A stretch of DNA of 64,000 nt from Echinicola sp. 20G. Lineage in GTDB: Bacteria > Bacteroidota > Bacteroidia > Cytophagales > Cyclobacteriaceae. Both the position numbers and the translations under genes were made by a program. The stretch spans positions 2,610,501-2,674,500 of the forward strand of contig NZ_AP024154.1 in assembly GCF_015533855.1 (NCBI RefSeq). The letters run 5' to 3'. The notes under the pieces were generated by a model, which did not search any database, was not told where the DNA came from, and saw nothing but the letters and a program-made list of their open reading frames with translations. This document shows, piece after piece, positions 34,301 through 42,455 of this stretch (its first letter is position 1; the number at the start of each line of letters is the position of its first letter).

Positions 34301-36604
34301 ATTAAGTGTCATTACAGGGATAGAACCAAACCTTTCGACCAGTTTCCTGTTAGGAAGTATATTGTTTTGGTAATAGGTGTTGTTATTTGTACCAGCAAAA
34401 ACCCCTATTTTGCTCTTTTGCTCATTGGAAGAGAAGTGCTCATTTTCTAATAATTCCCAAGCAATTTCAAGAAAAATCCTTTGTTGGGGATCCATTAAAG
34501 CAGCTTGGGACGGGGGAATACCAAAAAACAAAGGATCAAACTTTTCGACATCCTGGATGATTCCTCTGGCGGGGACATAGTTAGGATCATTTTTTAAATA
34601 ATCAGGAATTGTACTGTCCAATTCATCTTTTGAAAACCTTGAAATTGAAGATTTACCTTCTAGAAGATTTTTCCAAAAACCAGCTACATCATCTGCACCA
34701 GGGAATCTACCCGAAAGTCCTACAATTGCAACATCACTTTGCGTTGAAGCTTGCAGTTTTTTAGAAGTGTTTTTTGGAAATGTATTTTTTTGCTCTGGCT
34801 CCAAGTGTTTAGTAAGTGCCTTAATTGTAGGACTCTGATAAATGTTAGGAACGGTTATTACTAGTCCAAGCTCTTCTTTTATTTCGATAGATAGTTTTTG
34901 AGCAAGCAGTGAATTGCCTCCAAATTCAAAGAAATTATCTTCTGTTCCAATAATGTCAAAATTGAGTATGTTTTTGAAAATCCTAGATAAACTTTTCTCT
35001 ATTTCACTTTTGGGGTTTACAATAATGGAATCAAATTCTTCTCTTCGACTTATTGGCAAAGGAAGGTTATTACGATCTATTTTTCCGCTGGTAGTTTTTG
35101 TGAAATCACTTAGCTTCACAAAGATGGAAGGGATCATGTACTCGGGCAGCGTTGTGGCTAGGTGTTGAATTATACTTTTTTGAGAAATATTGTCAGATTG
35201 ATCTGTAGTATAGTAGGCGACTAAAAATTTATAACCGTCTTCATTTTCCCTAGCCACTACAACTACTTGATTTATTAAAGCATATTCGTTAAGAACAGCT
35301 TCAATTTCTCCAAGTTCGATCCTATACCCTCTTATTTTTACCTGATGATCTCTTCTTCCTAAGAAAGTAATTGTTCTATCAGTTTCAATTTTTGCAATGT
35401 CCCCCGTTTTATAAACTTTAATGTCTCCTTTTTCGGGGTGAGAGATTGTTTTGAATTTTTGTGAGGTTAGTTCATGTTGATTTAAATAACCACTTGCTAG
35501 GCAAGGACCCGCAATAACCAGTTCCCCTTCTTTTTCTAATCCTTCATTTAGCACACATTCCTTATCATCTAAGATAAAGGCTTGAACATTGTCAATTGGA
35601 AACCCTATACTTGGTAAGTTTGGCCATTTGTTCACATCATTGCCTGATAGTTTTAGATTAGTTACGATCACAGCCGTTTCAGTAGGGCCATACTGATTGT
35701 AAAGGTCTGCTGACTCGATTTGGGAATAAAACTTTCGAATATTGGGTGTGATTTTTAGTTGTTCCCCGGCAGTTATGATTTCCTTGATAGATTGAGGGTA
35801 TAGATTGTTTAGTACAGCGGCGTTACACAAAGCCTGAAAGCTAACAAAAGGCTGGAATAAGCGATTGATTTTGTTACGTTCGATAAACTTCAAAAGACCC
35901 AAAGGATTTTTCACTAATTCTTCGGTTGTAAGAAATAGGGTTCCGCCTGTGGTCAGCGTGCTAAAAATCTCTTGAAAGGAAACATCAAAAGTTAATTTTG
36001 TGAACTGTAGAGTGTTCGCTTTACTGTTGGCCATAGAGTTTTTCTGTTGCCAAATTAATAGGTTGACTAATGCTCGATGAGGTACACAGACTCCTTTTGG
36101 TTTTCCCGTAGAACCTGAAGTAAAAATTGTATATGCGATATGCTCAGGAGATATTTGACGAGTAGTTCCTAAGATAGGATAACTAAGAAGTCTTTTTTTA
36201 ATGTCGTTTATTCCTAAAACCCTGACTCCACTCCCTTCTAGACTATTATCAGTTTCATTTGCAATTAAAATAGAAGAAGCTGTGCTTTCAATAATAATTT
36301 TTTTTCTTTCATTCGGAAATTCAGGAGCAATAGGAACATAAGAAGCCCCGCACTTCATGATACCTAAAATTCCAATGATCATTTCTAAGGATCTGTTTAA
36401 GATTATTGGAACTTGGTCGTGTTGATTTACGCCCTCATCTATTAGGAGATTGGCTAGTTGGTTACTTTTGTCCTCTAATTGCTGATAGGTGAGGGTTTGA
36501 CCCTCAAGATTTAAGGCAATGTTATTAGGATATTTGAGAAAGGCCTCAAAAAATAGATCCACGATGGACTTATCTGAGTAGTGGTTGATTTCTTCTGGAT
36601 TCAT
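31352..36604 (-). CDS. Hybrid NRPS-PKS A-T-KS-AT-ACP
   Basis: 1750 aa. A domain (about 10-510): FTSGSTGKPKGVCVPHRA near 163, FTKLTFDVSFQEIF, NQYGPTETAVIV near 305. Carrier: NFFEFGGNSLLAQKL, Ser near 564. Ketosynthase (about 628-1055): VAIVGLSGRFPG, YSACSTSLLA (Cys about 794), EMHGTGTPVGDP (His about 932), KSNIGHLTAAAG. Acyltransferase (about 1145-1440): FLFPGQGAQ, GHSIGEFVA (Ser about 1240) and HAFH near 1338, the malonyl-type motif. ACP: FMEMGLDSLLLTQL, Ser near 1562. The C-terminal PPVPGALLGKTLDG...NDPNRAGKYL tail is typical of PKS modules handing over to a C domain. There is no KR, DH or ER, so the keto group should stay. A-code D-V-Q-F-I-A-Q-V-I is close to proline codes. Confidence 0.93.
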   Translation of the reverse strand: MNPEEINHYSDKSIVDLFFEAFLKYPNNIALNLEGQTLTYQQLEDKSNQLANLLIDEGVNQHDQVPIILNRSLEMIIGILGIMKCGASYVPIAPEFPNERKKIIIESTASSILIANETDNSLEGSGVRVLGINDIKKRLLSYPILGTTRQISPEHIAYTIFTSGSTGKPKGVCVPHRALVNLLIWQQKNSMANSKANTLQFTKLTFDVSFQEIFSTLTTGGTLFLTTEELVKNPLGLLKFIERNKINRLFQPFVSFQALCNAAVLNNLYPQSIKEIITAGEQLKITPNIRKFYSQIESADLYNQYGPTETAVIVTNLKLSGNDVNKWPNLPSIGFPIDNVQAFILDDKECVLNEGLEKEGELVIAGPCLASGYLNQHELTSQKFKTISHPEKGDIKVYKTGDIAKIETDRTITFLGRRDHQVKIRGYRIELGEIEAVLNEYALINQVVVVARENEDGYKFLVAYYTTDQSDNISQKSIIQHLATTLPEYMIPSIFVKLSDFTKTTSGKIDRNNLPLPISRREEFDSIIVNPKSEIEKSLSRIFKNILNFDIIGTEDNFFEFGGNSLLAQKLSIEIKEELGLVITVPNIYQSPTIKALTKHLEPEQKNTFPKNTSKKLQASTQSDVAIVGLSGRFPGADDVAGFWKNLLEGKSSISRFSKDELDSTIPDYLKNDPNYVPARGIIQDVEKFDPLFFGIPPSQAALMDPQQRIFLEIAWELLENEHFSSNEQKSKIGVFAGTNNNTYYQNNILPNRKLVERFGSIPVMTLNEKDYVSSRTAYHLNLSGPAISVYSACSTSLLAVAQAVQSIRSGQCEMAIAGGSSVSSPVKTGHLYQEGAIFSKDGHCKPFDKTSSGTLFNDGAGAVLLKNLDKAIEDGNTILAVIKGIGVNNDGGNKGSFSAPSAEGQAGAIHAALKDAQTSPESISYVEMHGTGTPVGDPIEAEGLKMAFGFTNNRQHKCTLGSVKSNIGHLTAAAGVAGLIKTVLALRNKKIPATVGFNELNSNIDFVNTPFFINNSTTDWIEDFPRKAGVSSFGIGGTNVHIVVEEYPEKAHTVKSSTKPYKVINIAAKSENSLHLYWKKLRQFIESAPHINLDDLSYSINRKKSEFSYKSYLTFSDRENLIKELEKTESSPAPTNRVTTEVPNPIFLFPGQGAQYLNMGKDLYQIAPIFREALDHCISLFNTHIDFSLREIIFPNESDSIAESILKNTKYTQPAIFAIEYALAKQWQSWGVVPSYLCGHSIGEFVAAHLSGIFCLEDAIRLVAIRGKLVADLPHGDMLSVRASVNKINTLISEDLSIAAINSPELCVVAGPSYQIEKFSLILEKHEILHKKLFTSHAFHSSMMDPILDAFHEEVSKVKMKQPKIPIISTVTGKHLTEEEATSTKYWTDHLRKSVLFSPTIEHITSLNATTIFLEIGPGNGLSTLIKQHKSASKSQTVNSLNRLDEKNEYHYILTQFGRLISLGIKPKWDKFYHGENNNFIETPTYAFDKQRCWIDPIQTDRILETKTEETVIFPSPLQAEAELTPRKRIRDKLIKILLDISGINYENTPDHQTFMEMGLDSLLLTQLSFTFQKEFKTPLSFKLLTTSFNSLDKLVNHLLKFSQETSDLKNSVNDNNLKIESDEVSNRINQIQSNLSNVDKEALLLISKQMTQLSQQINLLLNVNINTTGERKNEPKSTQTNTISREHLPNEGEKIEVLKSNSFFTNYDKPPVPGALLGKTLDGKPAWFINDPNRAGKYLLLESLTFNS

Positions 36605-36627
36605 AGTGGAGAAATTTAGAAAAATTG

Positions 36628-36646
36628 ATTCTTCAAACTGAAGAAT
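36628..36646. promoter_or_regulatory. Inverted repeat in leader of hybrid NRPS-PKS gene
   Basis: ATTCTTCA - AAC - TGAAGAAT, an 8-bp perfect stem 23 bp before the ATG of the hybrid gene. On the minus strand it is followed by CAATTTTTCT. Possible weak attenuator or operator. Confidence 0.35.
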
Positions 36647-36784
36647 TCGAATGGATATCTTTAAGTAAGAATAATTATTTTTTAAATATATAAAAATGTT
36701 TTTTGTAAATAAAAAAACGAAATTAAAATATTGTATTTAAATGGAAAATTAATACAAAAAATAACTTGATTGCTAGGTAAGTAG

Positions 36785-39472
36785 TTATAATTCAGTTGTT
36801 TTGTATTTGTTTTTTGATGAAATTACGTTTTGTAAGTTATTCGCTAAATTTTTTACATTGGGAGCATCAAACATTGTATAATGATCTCCTTCAATGTCCA
36901 GTGGAATTATATTATTGACAAAGGGTTTCCAGCCATAGGTGTTTTTATCTCTTATGTAGCTGATTTTGATTTTAGCCCTAAATAGATAAATGTCAATATT
37001 CAGCGGTTTCATTTTGTAAGCCTTTATGGAGTTTAAATGAATAGTCTTAATATTTTCGAATATTAATTTTCTTATATGAGATGGTTTGTATTTCTTGGTA
37101 TAAAGAGTATTAATTTTTCTTTCAAGGGCACGCCGTTTTGTGGTTATAAAAGTTTGCGGAGCCCGAAAAAGTAGCTGAATATCTACTAATCGTTTATTTA
37201 CTGAATGAGTAAATGACTTTATGTTTTTTTGCCAAGTGGTAGATTGTTTTTCATTCAAAGGCAAAACATCTGTATCGAAGAGAATAAGGTACGAGACTTT
37301 TTTGCCCAGACTTAAAAGTTGTCTAGCCATTTCGTAGGCTACATAACCTCCGAAAGAATATCCTCCTAATAGGTAAGGGCCTTTTGGATTGTGTTCCAAT
37401 ATTTCTTTAATGTAATGAGCTGCTATATTTTCAATTCCGAATATGGGTTTTTCTGACCCATCTAGACCCTTTGCTTGAAGGCCAAACAATGGTTGTTCGG
37501 GGCTTACATGATCGACCAAATTAAAGTAATTAGTGATATTGGCGTTGATTCCGTGAATAAGGTAGAGTGGAGGGAGCGAACCAGATGGTTTGATTGGTGT
37601 TAAGGATTTCCAAAACTGGGATTCTTGTTTGCTTTTTTCATGGGAATTTAGAAGCTCACAGAATTTCTCTAATGTTGGGTTTCTGAAAATAGTGGTTAAG
37701 GGGTAATAATGCTCTGTCATTTGGTCAATTTTTGCCATCAGTTCAACAGCTAAAATTGAGTTTCCTCCAAGCTTAAAAAAATCATCGTTGGGTTTGATAT
37801 GCTTGATTCCAAGAACTTGAGACCAAATTTCCCGAACAGCTTTTTCTTTGTCAGATAATAAGAAGCTCCTATCCGAGTTATCAGCTTCCTTTTGAAATGG
37901 GGCCGGTAAGGCCTTAAAGTCAATTTTTCCATTTAGAGTTAAAGGAATTTTTGTGATTTTGATCCAAAGTTGGGGGATCATGTAATCAGGAAGGAGCTTT
38001 TCGAGTTTTGACTTCCAAATAGAAAGTTGATGATCCGATATTTCTTTGTCTAAATCTGTAATAATGTAAGCTACTAGAACTTTGATCCCAATAGAATTCG
38101 AAGGTGCAGTTATAACAGCAGATTTAATATTGTTCAAACGAATGATTTGATTTTCTATTTCTTCTAATTCAATTCTATGTCCTCTAATTTTTACCTGTGA
38201 GTCCATTCTTCCCTCAAATAAAATTTCTCCATCTTCAGTCAATGAACCAAGGTCACCTGTCTTATAAATAATTTCATTACCATTAGAGAAAGGGCTTTGT
38301 ATGAATTTTTCTTTATTCAGTTCATTTTTTTTCCAATAGCCTTTGGAGACACCTGTCCCTCCAATTACGATTTCACCTTTTTGTCCTGGTGATAGTAAGT
38401 TCAAGTTATTATCAAGAATGTAGATGGACGTGTTATGTATGGGCGAACCGATAGTTAATTTTTGGAGGTTTTTTGTGATTCTTTTTATTGAAGAGAAAAT
38501 CGTAGTCTCCGTTGGGCCATATTCATTCCATAATTCGTCAGAAAGATCCAGAAGTCGATTGGCCAAATCATTGGATAAAACCTCCCCTCCAGTTATCAGT
38601 TTAATTGGTAGTTTTTTCCTCCAGCCTATGTTAATGAGCATTCTGTATGTTCCGGGCGTGGAATGAAGCATGGTGATTTTCTTTTCTTCAAGAAAAGAAA
38701 GAAGTAGTCTTCCATCCTTTATAGTTTCTTGGTTTGCAATGATGAGCTCGCTTCCATTACATAATGGAAGTAAGATTTCCATGATAGAAACGTCGAATGA
38801 AAACGAAGTAATAGCCAAGAGTCTATCTTTAGAAGTAATTCCAGGGCGTTGTTGAGATGAAAGAAGTAAATTTAAAAGATTTCCATGTGTCATGATGACA
38901 CCTTTTGGCTTGCCAGTTGATCCAGAGGTATAGATCATGTAAGCCGCATCGAGTTGATTAATTTTTGTGCTTGGAAAGTCAATATTTGGGGGGCATTGTT
39001 TTAATTGATGGATTAGTATGTGTTCAACATTAATATTTTGAGTTGAAAGGAGTGTTTTGGATGATATGACTACTGAAATTTCTGCATCATTAAGTATTGT
39101 TTTTACTCTTTCAATAGGTGTTTGTAAATCAATAGGTAGACAAACCCCTCCAATTTTGAGGATGGCTAAGAAGCAAATTGGATACTCATGAGACCTTTCA
39201 AGGGAAACTGCTACTTTTTGCCCTTTGGTTACACCTCTATAGCGCAGATTTTTTGCATATAAATTAGATTGGTTTTCAAGTTCTAAATAAGTAAAGTGCT
39301 CCAGATTAGAAATTAATGCGATTTTGTATGGGTGGCTTTGGACTGTTTTTGCGAAAAGCTCAAGAACATTTGAGTAAAGAATGTCCATGGAAAAGTAATT
39401 TTTGGCATAATATGCTTCAAAAATATCGCCATAATCTTTGGCGGATGCTTCTCGCGAACCTAGATAGCTCAT
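36785..39472 (-). CDS. Free-standing NRPS-like A-T-TE protein
   Basis: 895 aa. A domain (about 25-520): YTSGSTGKPKGVIMTHGN near 184, FSFDVSIMEILLPL (Asp of the amino-acid anchor present), NEYGPTETTIFSS near 319, YKTGDLGSLTEDGEILFEGRMD and LNGKIDFKALP. Carrier: DDFFKLGGNSILAVELM, Ser near 573. Thioesterase (about 625-895): YLIHGINANITNYF, GGYSFGGYVAYEMA near 709 and GDHYTMFDAP near 864. There is no condensation domain. It is a close paralogue of the A-T-TE part of the 1349-aa protein. It could load an amino acid in trans, or act alone like A-T-TE quinone/furanone synthetases; the conserved Asp argues for an amino acid. A-code: D-V-M-H-I-G-E-I-F. First gene of the leftward operon. Confidence 0.92.
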   Translation of the reverse strand: MSYLGSREASAKDYGDIFEAYYAKNYFSMDILYSNVLELFAKTVQSHPYKIALISNLEHFTYLELENQSNLYAKNLRYRGVTKGQKVAVSLERSHEYPICFLAILKIGGVCLPIDLQTPIERVKTILNDAEISVVISSKTLLSTQNINVEHILIHQLKQCPPNIDFPSTKINQLDAAYMIYTSGSTGKPKGVIMTHGNLLNLLLSSQQRPGITSKDRLLAITSFSFDVSIMEILLPLCNGSELIIANQETIKDGRLLLSFLEEKKITMLHSTPGTYRMLINIGWRKKLPIKLITGGEVLSNDLANRLLDLSDELWNEYGPTETTIFSSIKRITKNLQKLTIGSPIHNTSIYILDNNLNLLSPGQKGEIVIGGTGVSKGYWKKNELNKEKFIQSPFSNGNEIIYKTGDLGSLTEDGEILFEGRMDSQVKIRGHRIELEEIENQIIRLNNIKSAVITAPSNSIGIKVLVAYIITDLDKEISDHQLSIWKSKLEKLLPDYMIPQLWIKITKIPLTLNGKIDFKALPAPFQKEADNSDRSFLLSDKEKAVREIWSQVLGIKHIKPNDDFFKLGGNSILAVELMAKIDQMTEHYYPLTTIFRNPTLEKFCELLNSHEKSKQESQFWKSLTPIKPSGSLPPLYLIHGINANITNYFNLVDHVSPEQPLFGLQAKGLDGSEKPIFGIENIAAHYIKEILEHNPKGPYLLGGYSFGGYVAYEMARQLLSLGKKVSYLILFDTDVLPLNEKQSTTWQKNIKSFTHSVNKRLVDIQLLFRAPQTFITTKRRALERKINTLYTKKYKPSHIRKLIFENIKTIHLNSIKAYKMKPLNIDIYLFRAKIKISYIRDKNTYGWKPFVNNIIPLDIEGDHYTMFDAPNVKNLANNLQNVISSKNKYKTTEL

Positions 39473-39619
39473 AATGGGTTATTGTTGACTTGATAAATTT
39501 ACTAAATCGAACGTAGATAATTACGAGGAGATAGTAATACTTGGATTAGATGGATGCTATTTTTAATTACAACAAAATGACCTTTAAATTGTTTTAAATG
39601 TATGTTGTGAATTTTCAGA

Positions 39620-39656
39620 AAGAAAAAAGTCCGATGACTTTATAAGTCATCGGACT
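39620..39656 (-). terminator. Rho-independent terminator of oligopeptidase B gene
   Basis: Minus strand AGTCCGATGACTT - 3-nt loop - AAGTCATCGGACT followed by TTTTTTCTTT, 105 bp after the stop at 39762. It separates the peptidase from the NRPS operon. The NRPS promoter must lie in 39473-39619, where no clear TAnnTTTG was found. Confidence 0.8.
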
Positions 39657-39761
39657 GAAATTTATTTTATTTGTATTCGCTACTTTACCTGTAAAGTATA
39701 TTATTAATTATTGATTTTAACTCATAAACATATAGATATCCCTTTTGAGATTGGAATAAAT

Positions 39762-41810
39762 TTATTTGACGAGATTTAAGATATAAGCATATTCCATGGC
39801 CAGTTCTTTCAAGGAATAGAATCTTCCAGAAGCTCCTCCATGACCTGCATCCATATTGGTGTAAAGCAACAATAGGTTATCATCGGTTTTTTCAGCCCTT
39901 AGCTTGGCCACCCATTTGGTAGGTTCCCAGTATTGTACTTGACTGTCGTGCAATCCAGAGGTCACTAATAGGTTAGGGTAGGACTTTCTTTCTATGTTGT
40001 CATATGGCGAATAGGACAGCATGTAATCATAGTAAGCTTTTTCTTTAGGGTTGCCCCATTCATCAAACTCACCCGTGGTCAAGGGAATGCTTTCATCAAG
40101 CATGGTGGTGACCACATCTACAAAAGGAACGGCAGCAATTACACCTTTGTACAAGTCTGGTCTTAAGTTGATGATTACGCCCATTAATAATCCTCCTGCG
40201 CTTCCACCCATCGCAAAAAGTTTCTTTGTAGAAGTATATTGATTAGAGATCAAATGTTCACTACATGTTATAAAGTCCGTAAAAGTGTTCATCTTTTTGA
40301 GCATTTTCCCATTCTCATACCAGTTTCTCCCCATTTCCTGTCCTCCCCTGATATGGGCAATCGCATAAACAAAACCTCTATCTAATAAGCTTAGCCTATT
40401 TGAACTAAACAAGGCGTCAGTGCTGAATCCGTAGGAACCATAAGCATATTGAAGCAGAGGATTACTTCCGTCCTTTTTGAAAAGAGATTTTTTATAAACC
40501 AGTGATATAGGGATGCGGGTTTCATCATCTGCTATTGCCCAAATTCGTTCGGCTTGATATTCATTTGGATTATATCCACCTAGTACTTCCTGTTGTTTGA
40601 GCAAGGTTTGCTCCTTACTGATCATGTCATAGTCAAAAGTGGAGGAAGGAGTGGTGAGAGAATTATATCCGAACCTTAGAAGGTTAGACTCGAAGGAGGG
40701 ATTGAAGCTTATCCAGGCAGAATAAGTGGGCTCTTCAAAGTTTATATAATGACTGTTATTGCCGTTCCATGGATTGATTTGTATTCTGGTTAGTCCGTTG
40801 AAGCGTTCTTCAAGAACAAGAAAGTCTTTGAAAACTTCAAAGCTTTCTAACAAGACATCCTTCCTGTGAGGAATGACATCTATCCAATTCTCTTTACCAG
40901 TAGTTTTTACTGGGGTTTTGACCAATTTATAATTTAAAGCCTTATTGTGGTTTGTCCAGATAAGGAAGTGGTCCTCAAAATGTTCAACGCTATATTCTAG
41001 GTCTCTTTCTCTGGACTGGACAAGGTGTGGTGTGTTGTTGGGGGAATCGGCTTCAATAAATCTTACTTCTGATGAAACTGTACTTTCACTATTGATAAAT
41101 AGATATTTTTTTGATTTTGACTTTGAAATATGACAAGTAAACGTTTCATCTTTTTCCTCATAGATCAATTCATCTTCAATTGACTGTTGGCCTAAAGAGT
41201 GCTTATAGATTTGGAATGACCTTAGTGTATTAGGGTCTTGTTTAGAATAGAACAGCGCTTTATTGTCATTGGCCCAAGCAATATTGCCTGTGATTTCAGG
41301 GATTTCGTCTTTTAGGATTTCACCGGTTGTCAAATCTTTTAACCTAATAGTATAAACTCTCCTTCCAACATTATCCTGAGCAAATGCCAACAGGTTTTGA
41401 TTGGTTGAAATAGCGAGGGAGCTGACATTAAAATACTCATGTCCTTTTGCCAGAATATTTACGTCCAGTAAGACTTCCTCAGGGTTTTCTAAAGAGTCTT
41501 TTTTACGGCAAAAAATAGGATACTCTCCGCCTTGAATATACTTAGAGAAATAAAAGTATCCATCTTTAAAATACGGGACACTCTGATCATCTTCCTTAAT
41601 TCTGCCTTTCATTTCTTCGTAAAGCTCATTTTGGAGACCTTCAGTGTGTTGTAAAGAGGCTTTTAGGAAATCATTCTCATCGTTTAAATATTGGATGACC
41701 TCAGGATTATTTCGATCATTCATCCAATAGTATGGATCATTTCTTTCATGTCCGTGAAAAATAAGTTTTTTATTGTTAATGCTTGCCTTAGGAGAAGGTT
41801 TACTAGTCAT
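39762..41810 (-). CDS. Oligopeptidase B, prolyl oligopeptidase family S9
   Basis: 682 aa, normal length for PtrB. The N-terminal beta-propeller (about 70-410) is followed by an alpha/beta-hydrolase domain. There GGSAGGLLMG (Ser about 538), SGLHDSQVQYWEP (Asp about 622) and DAGHGG (His about 660) give the triad. YGSYGFSTDALFSSNRLSLLDRGFVYAIAHIRGG is the classic S9A/B segment. It should cleave short peptides after Arg/Lys. There is no signal peptide, so it is probably cytoplasmic. It stands alone with its own terminator; a link to the NRPS product is not supported. Confidence 0.93.
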   Translation of the reverse strand: MTSKPSPKASINNKKLIFHGHERNDPYYWMNDRNNPEVIQYLNDENDFLKASLQHTEGLQNELYEEMKGRIKEDDQSVPYFKDGYFYFSKYIQGGEYPIFCRKKDSLENPEEVLLDVNILAKGHEYFNVSSLAISTNQNLLAFAQDNVGRRVYTIRLKDLTTGEILKDEIPEITGNIAWANDNKALFYSKQDPNTLRSFQIYKHSLGQQSIEDELIYEEKDETFTCHISKSKSKKYLFINSESTVSSEVRFIEADSPNNTPHLVQSRERDLEYSVEHFEDHFLIWTNHNKALNYKLVKTPVKTTGKENWIDVIPHRKDVLLESFEVFKDFLVLEERFNGLTRIQINPWNGNNSHYINFEEPTYSAWISFNPSFESNLLRFGYNSLTTPSSTFDYDMISKEQTLLKQQEVLGGYNPNEYQAERIWAIADDETRIPISLVYKKSLFKKDGSNPLLQYAYGSYGFSTDALFSSNRLSLLDRGFVYAIAHIRGGQEMGRNWYENGKMLKKMNTFTDFITCSEHLISNQYTSTKKLFAMGGSAGGLLMGVIINLRPDLYKGVIAAVPFVDVVTTMLDESIPLTTGEFDEWGNPKEKAYYDYMLSYSPYDNIERKSYPNLLVTSGLHDSQVQYWEPTKWVAKLRAEKTDDNLLLLYTNMDAGHGGASGRFYSLKELAMEYAYILNLVK

Positions 41811-42007
41811 ATATGTGCTACTTTTTATGCTAAATACTTTGCTTGCAAATTTAGTATAGACCTTGATGGAAGCCTATTTAAAGTTCAATCAAATGTTAAA
41901 TCATGCAGGAAATAGTGGGTGCTCATTGTAGCTGAAATAAACTTCTGGTTTTGTGATTTTTTTAAACATATAGGTTATATTGAGAGAGGTTTTTAAAATT
42001 TAATTTT

Positions 42008-42424
42008 ATGGGATTTATACAAGAATTTAAAAAGTTTGCGCTCAAAGGTAATGTTGTCGACTTGGCAGTTGCCGTGATCATTGGAGGAGCTTTTGGTAAA
42101 ATTGTTTCATCGCTGGTGAATGATGTCATCATGCCACCAATAGGCTTGGCTTTGGGCGGTGTCAATTTCAAAGACCTTATGGTTGTACTTAAAGAGCCTT
42201 CTGTCAGTCCGGACGGAGTTGAGTTGGCGGCAGTGGCCATTAAGTATGGTAACTTTCTCCAAACAGTAATAGATTTTGTTATCATTGCTTTCGTGATTTT
42301 TATGGCTATCAAAGCGATGAATAGCATGCAGAAGAAAGAAGAAGCAAAACCAACCCCACCTCCAGCACCTAGTAAAGAAGAGGTATTGCTAACTGAGATT
42401 CGAGATATTTTAAAGGCTAAATAA
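42008..42424 (+). CDS. mscL: Large-conductance mechanosensitive channel
   Basis: 138 aa. The start [43 protein letters not shown] is the MscL N-terminal helix and pore-lining TM1. A second membrane helix (about 80-100, [19 protein letters not shown]) and a charged C-terminal bundle with a proline spacer (PTPPPAPS) then [12 protein letters not shown] follow. It opens under membrane tension to release solutes during osmotic downshock. It stands alone and is followed by a short terminator shared with the convergent gene. Confidence 0.96.
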   Translation: MGFIQEFKKFALKGNVVDLAVAVIIGGAFGKIVSSLVNDVIMPPIGLALGGVNFKDLMVVLKEPSVSPDGVELAAVAIKYGNFLQTVIDFVIIAFVIFMAIKAMNSMQKKEEAKPTPPPAPSKEEVLLTEIRDILKAK

Positions 42425-42430
42425 AATGTT

Positions 42431-42455
42431 AAAAGGCAGGTAATCCCTGCCTTTT
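42431..42455. terminator. Bidirectional terminator (mscL / HhH gene)
   Basis: AAAAGGCAGG - 5-nt loop - CCTGCCTTTT between the convergent mscL stop and the HhH gene stop, followed by ATTTATT on the plus strand. Confidence 0.75.

Noticed and set aside
39762..41810. Oligopeptidase B as tailoring or self-resistance gene of the NRPS cluster
   Set aside because: It has its own terminator and looks like the common core gene; nothing ties it to the cluster.
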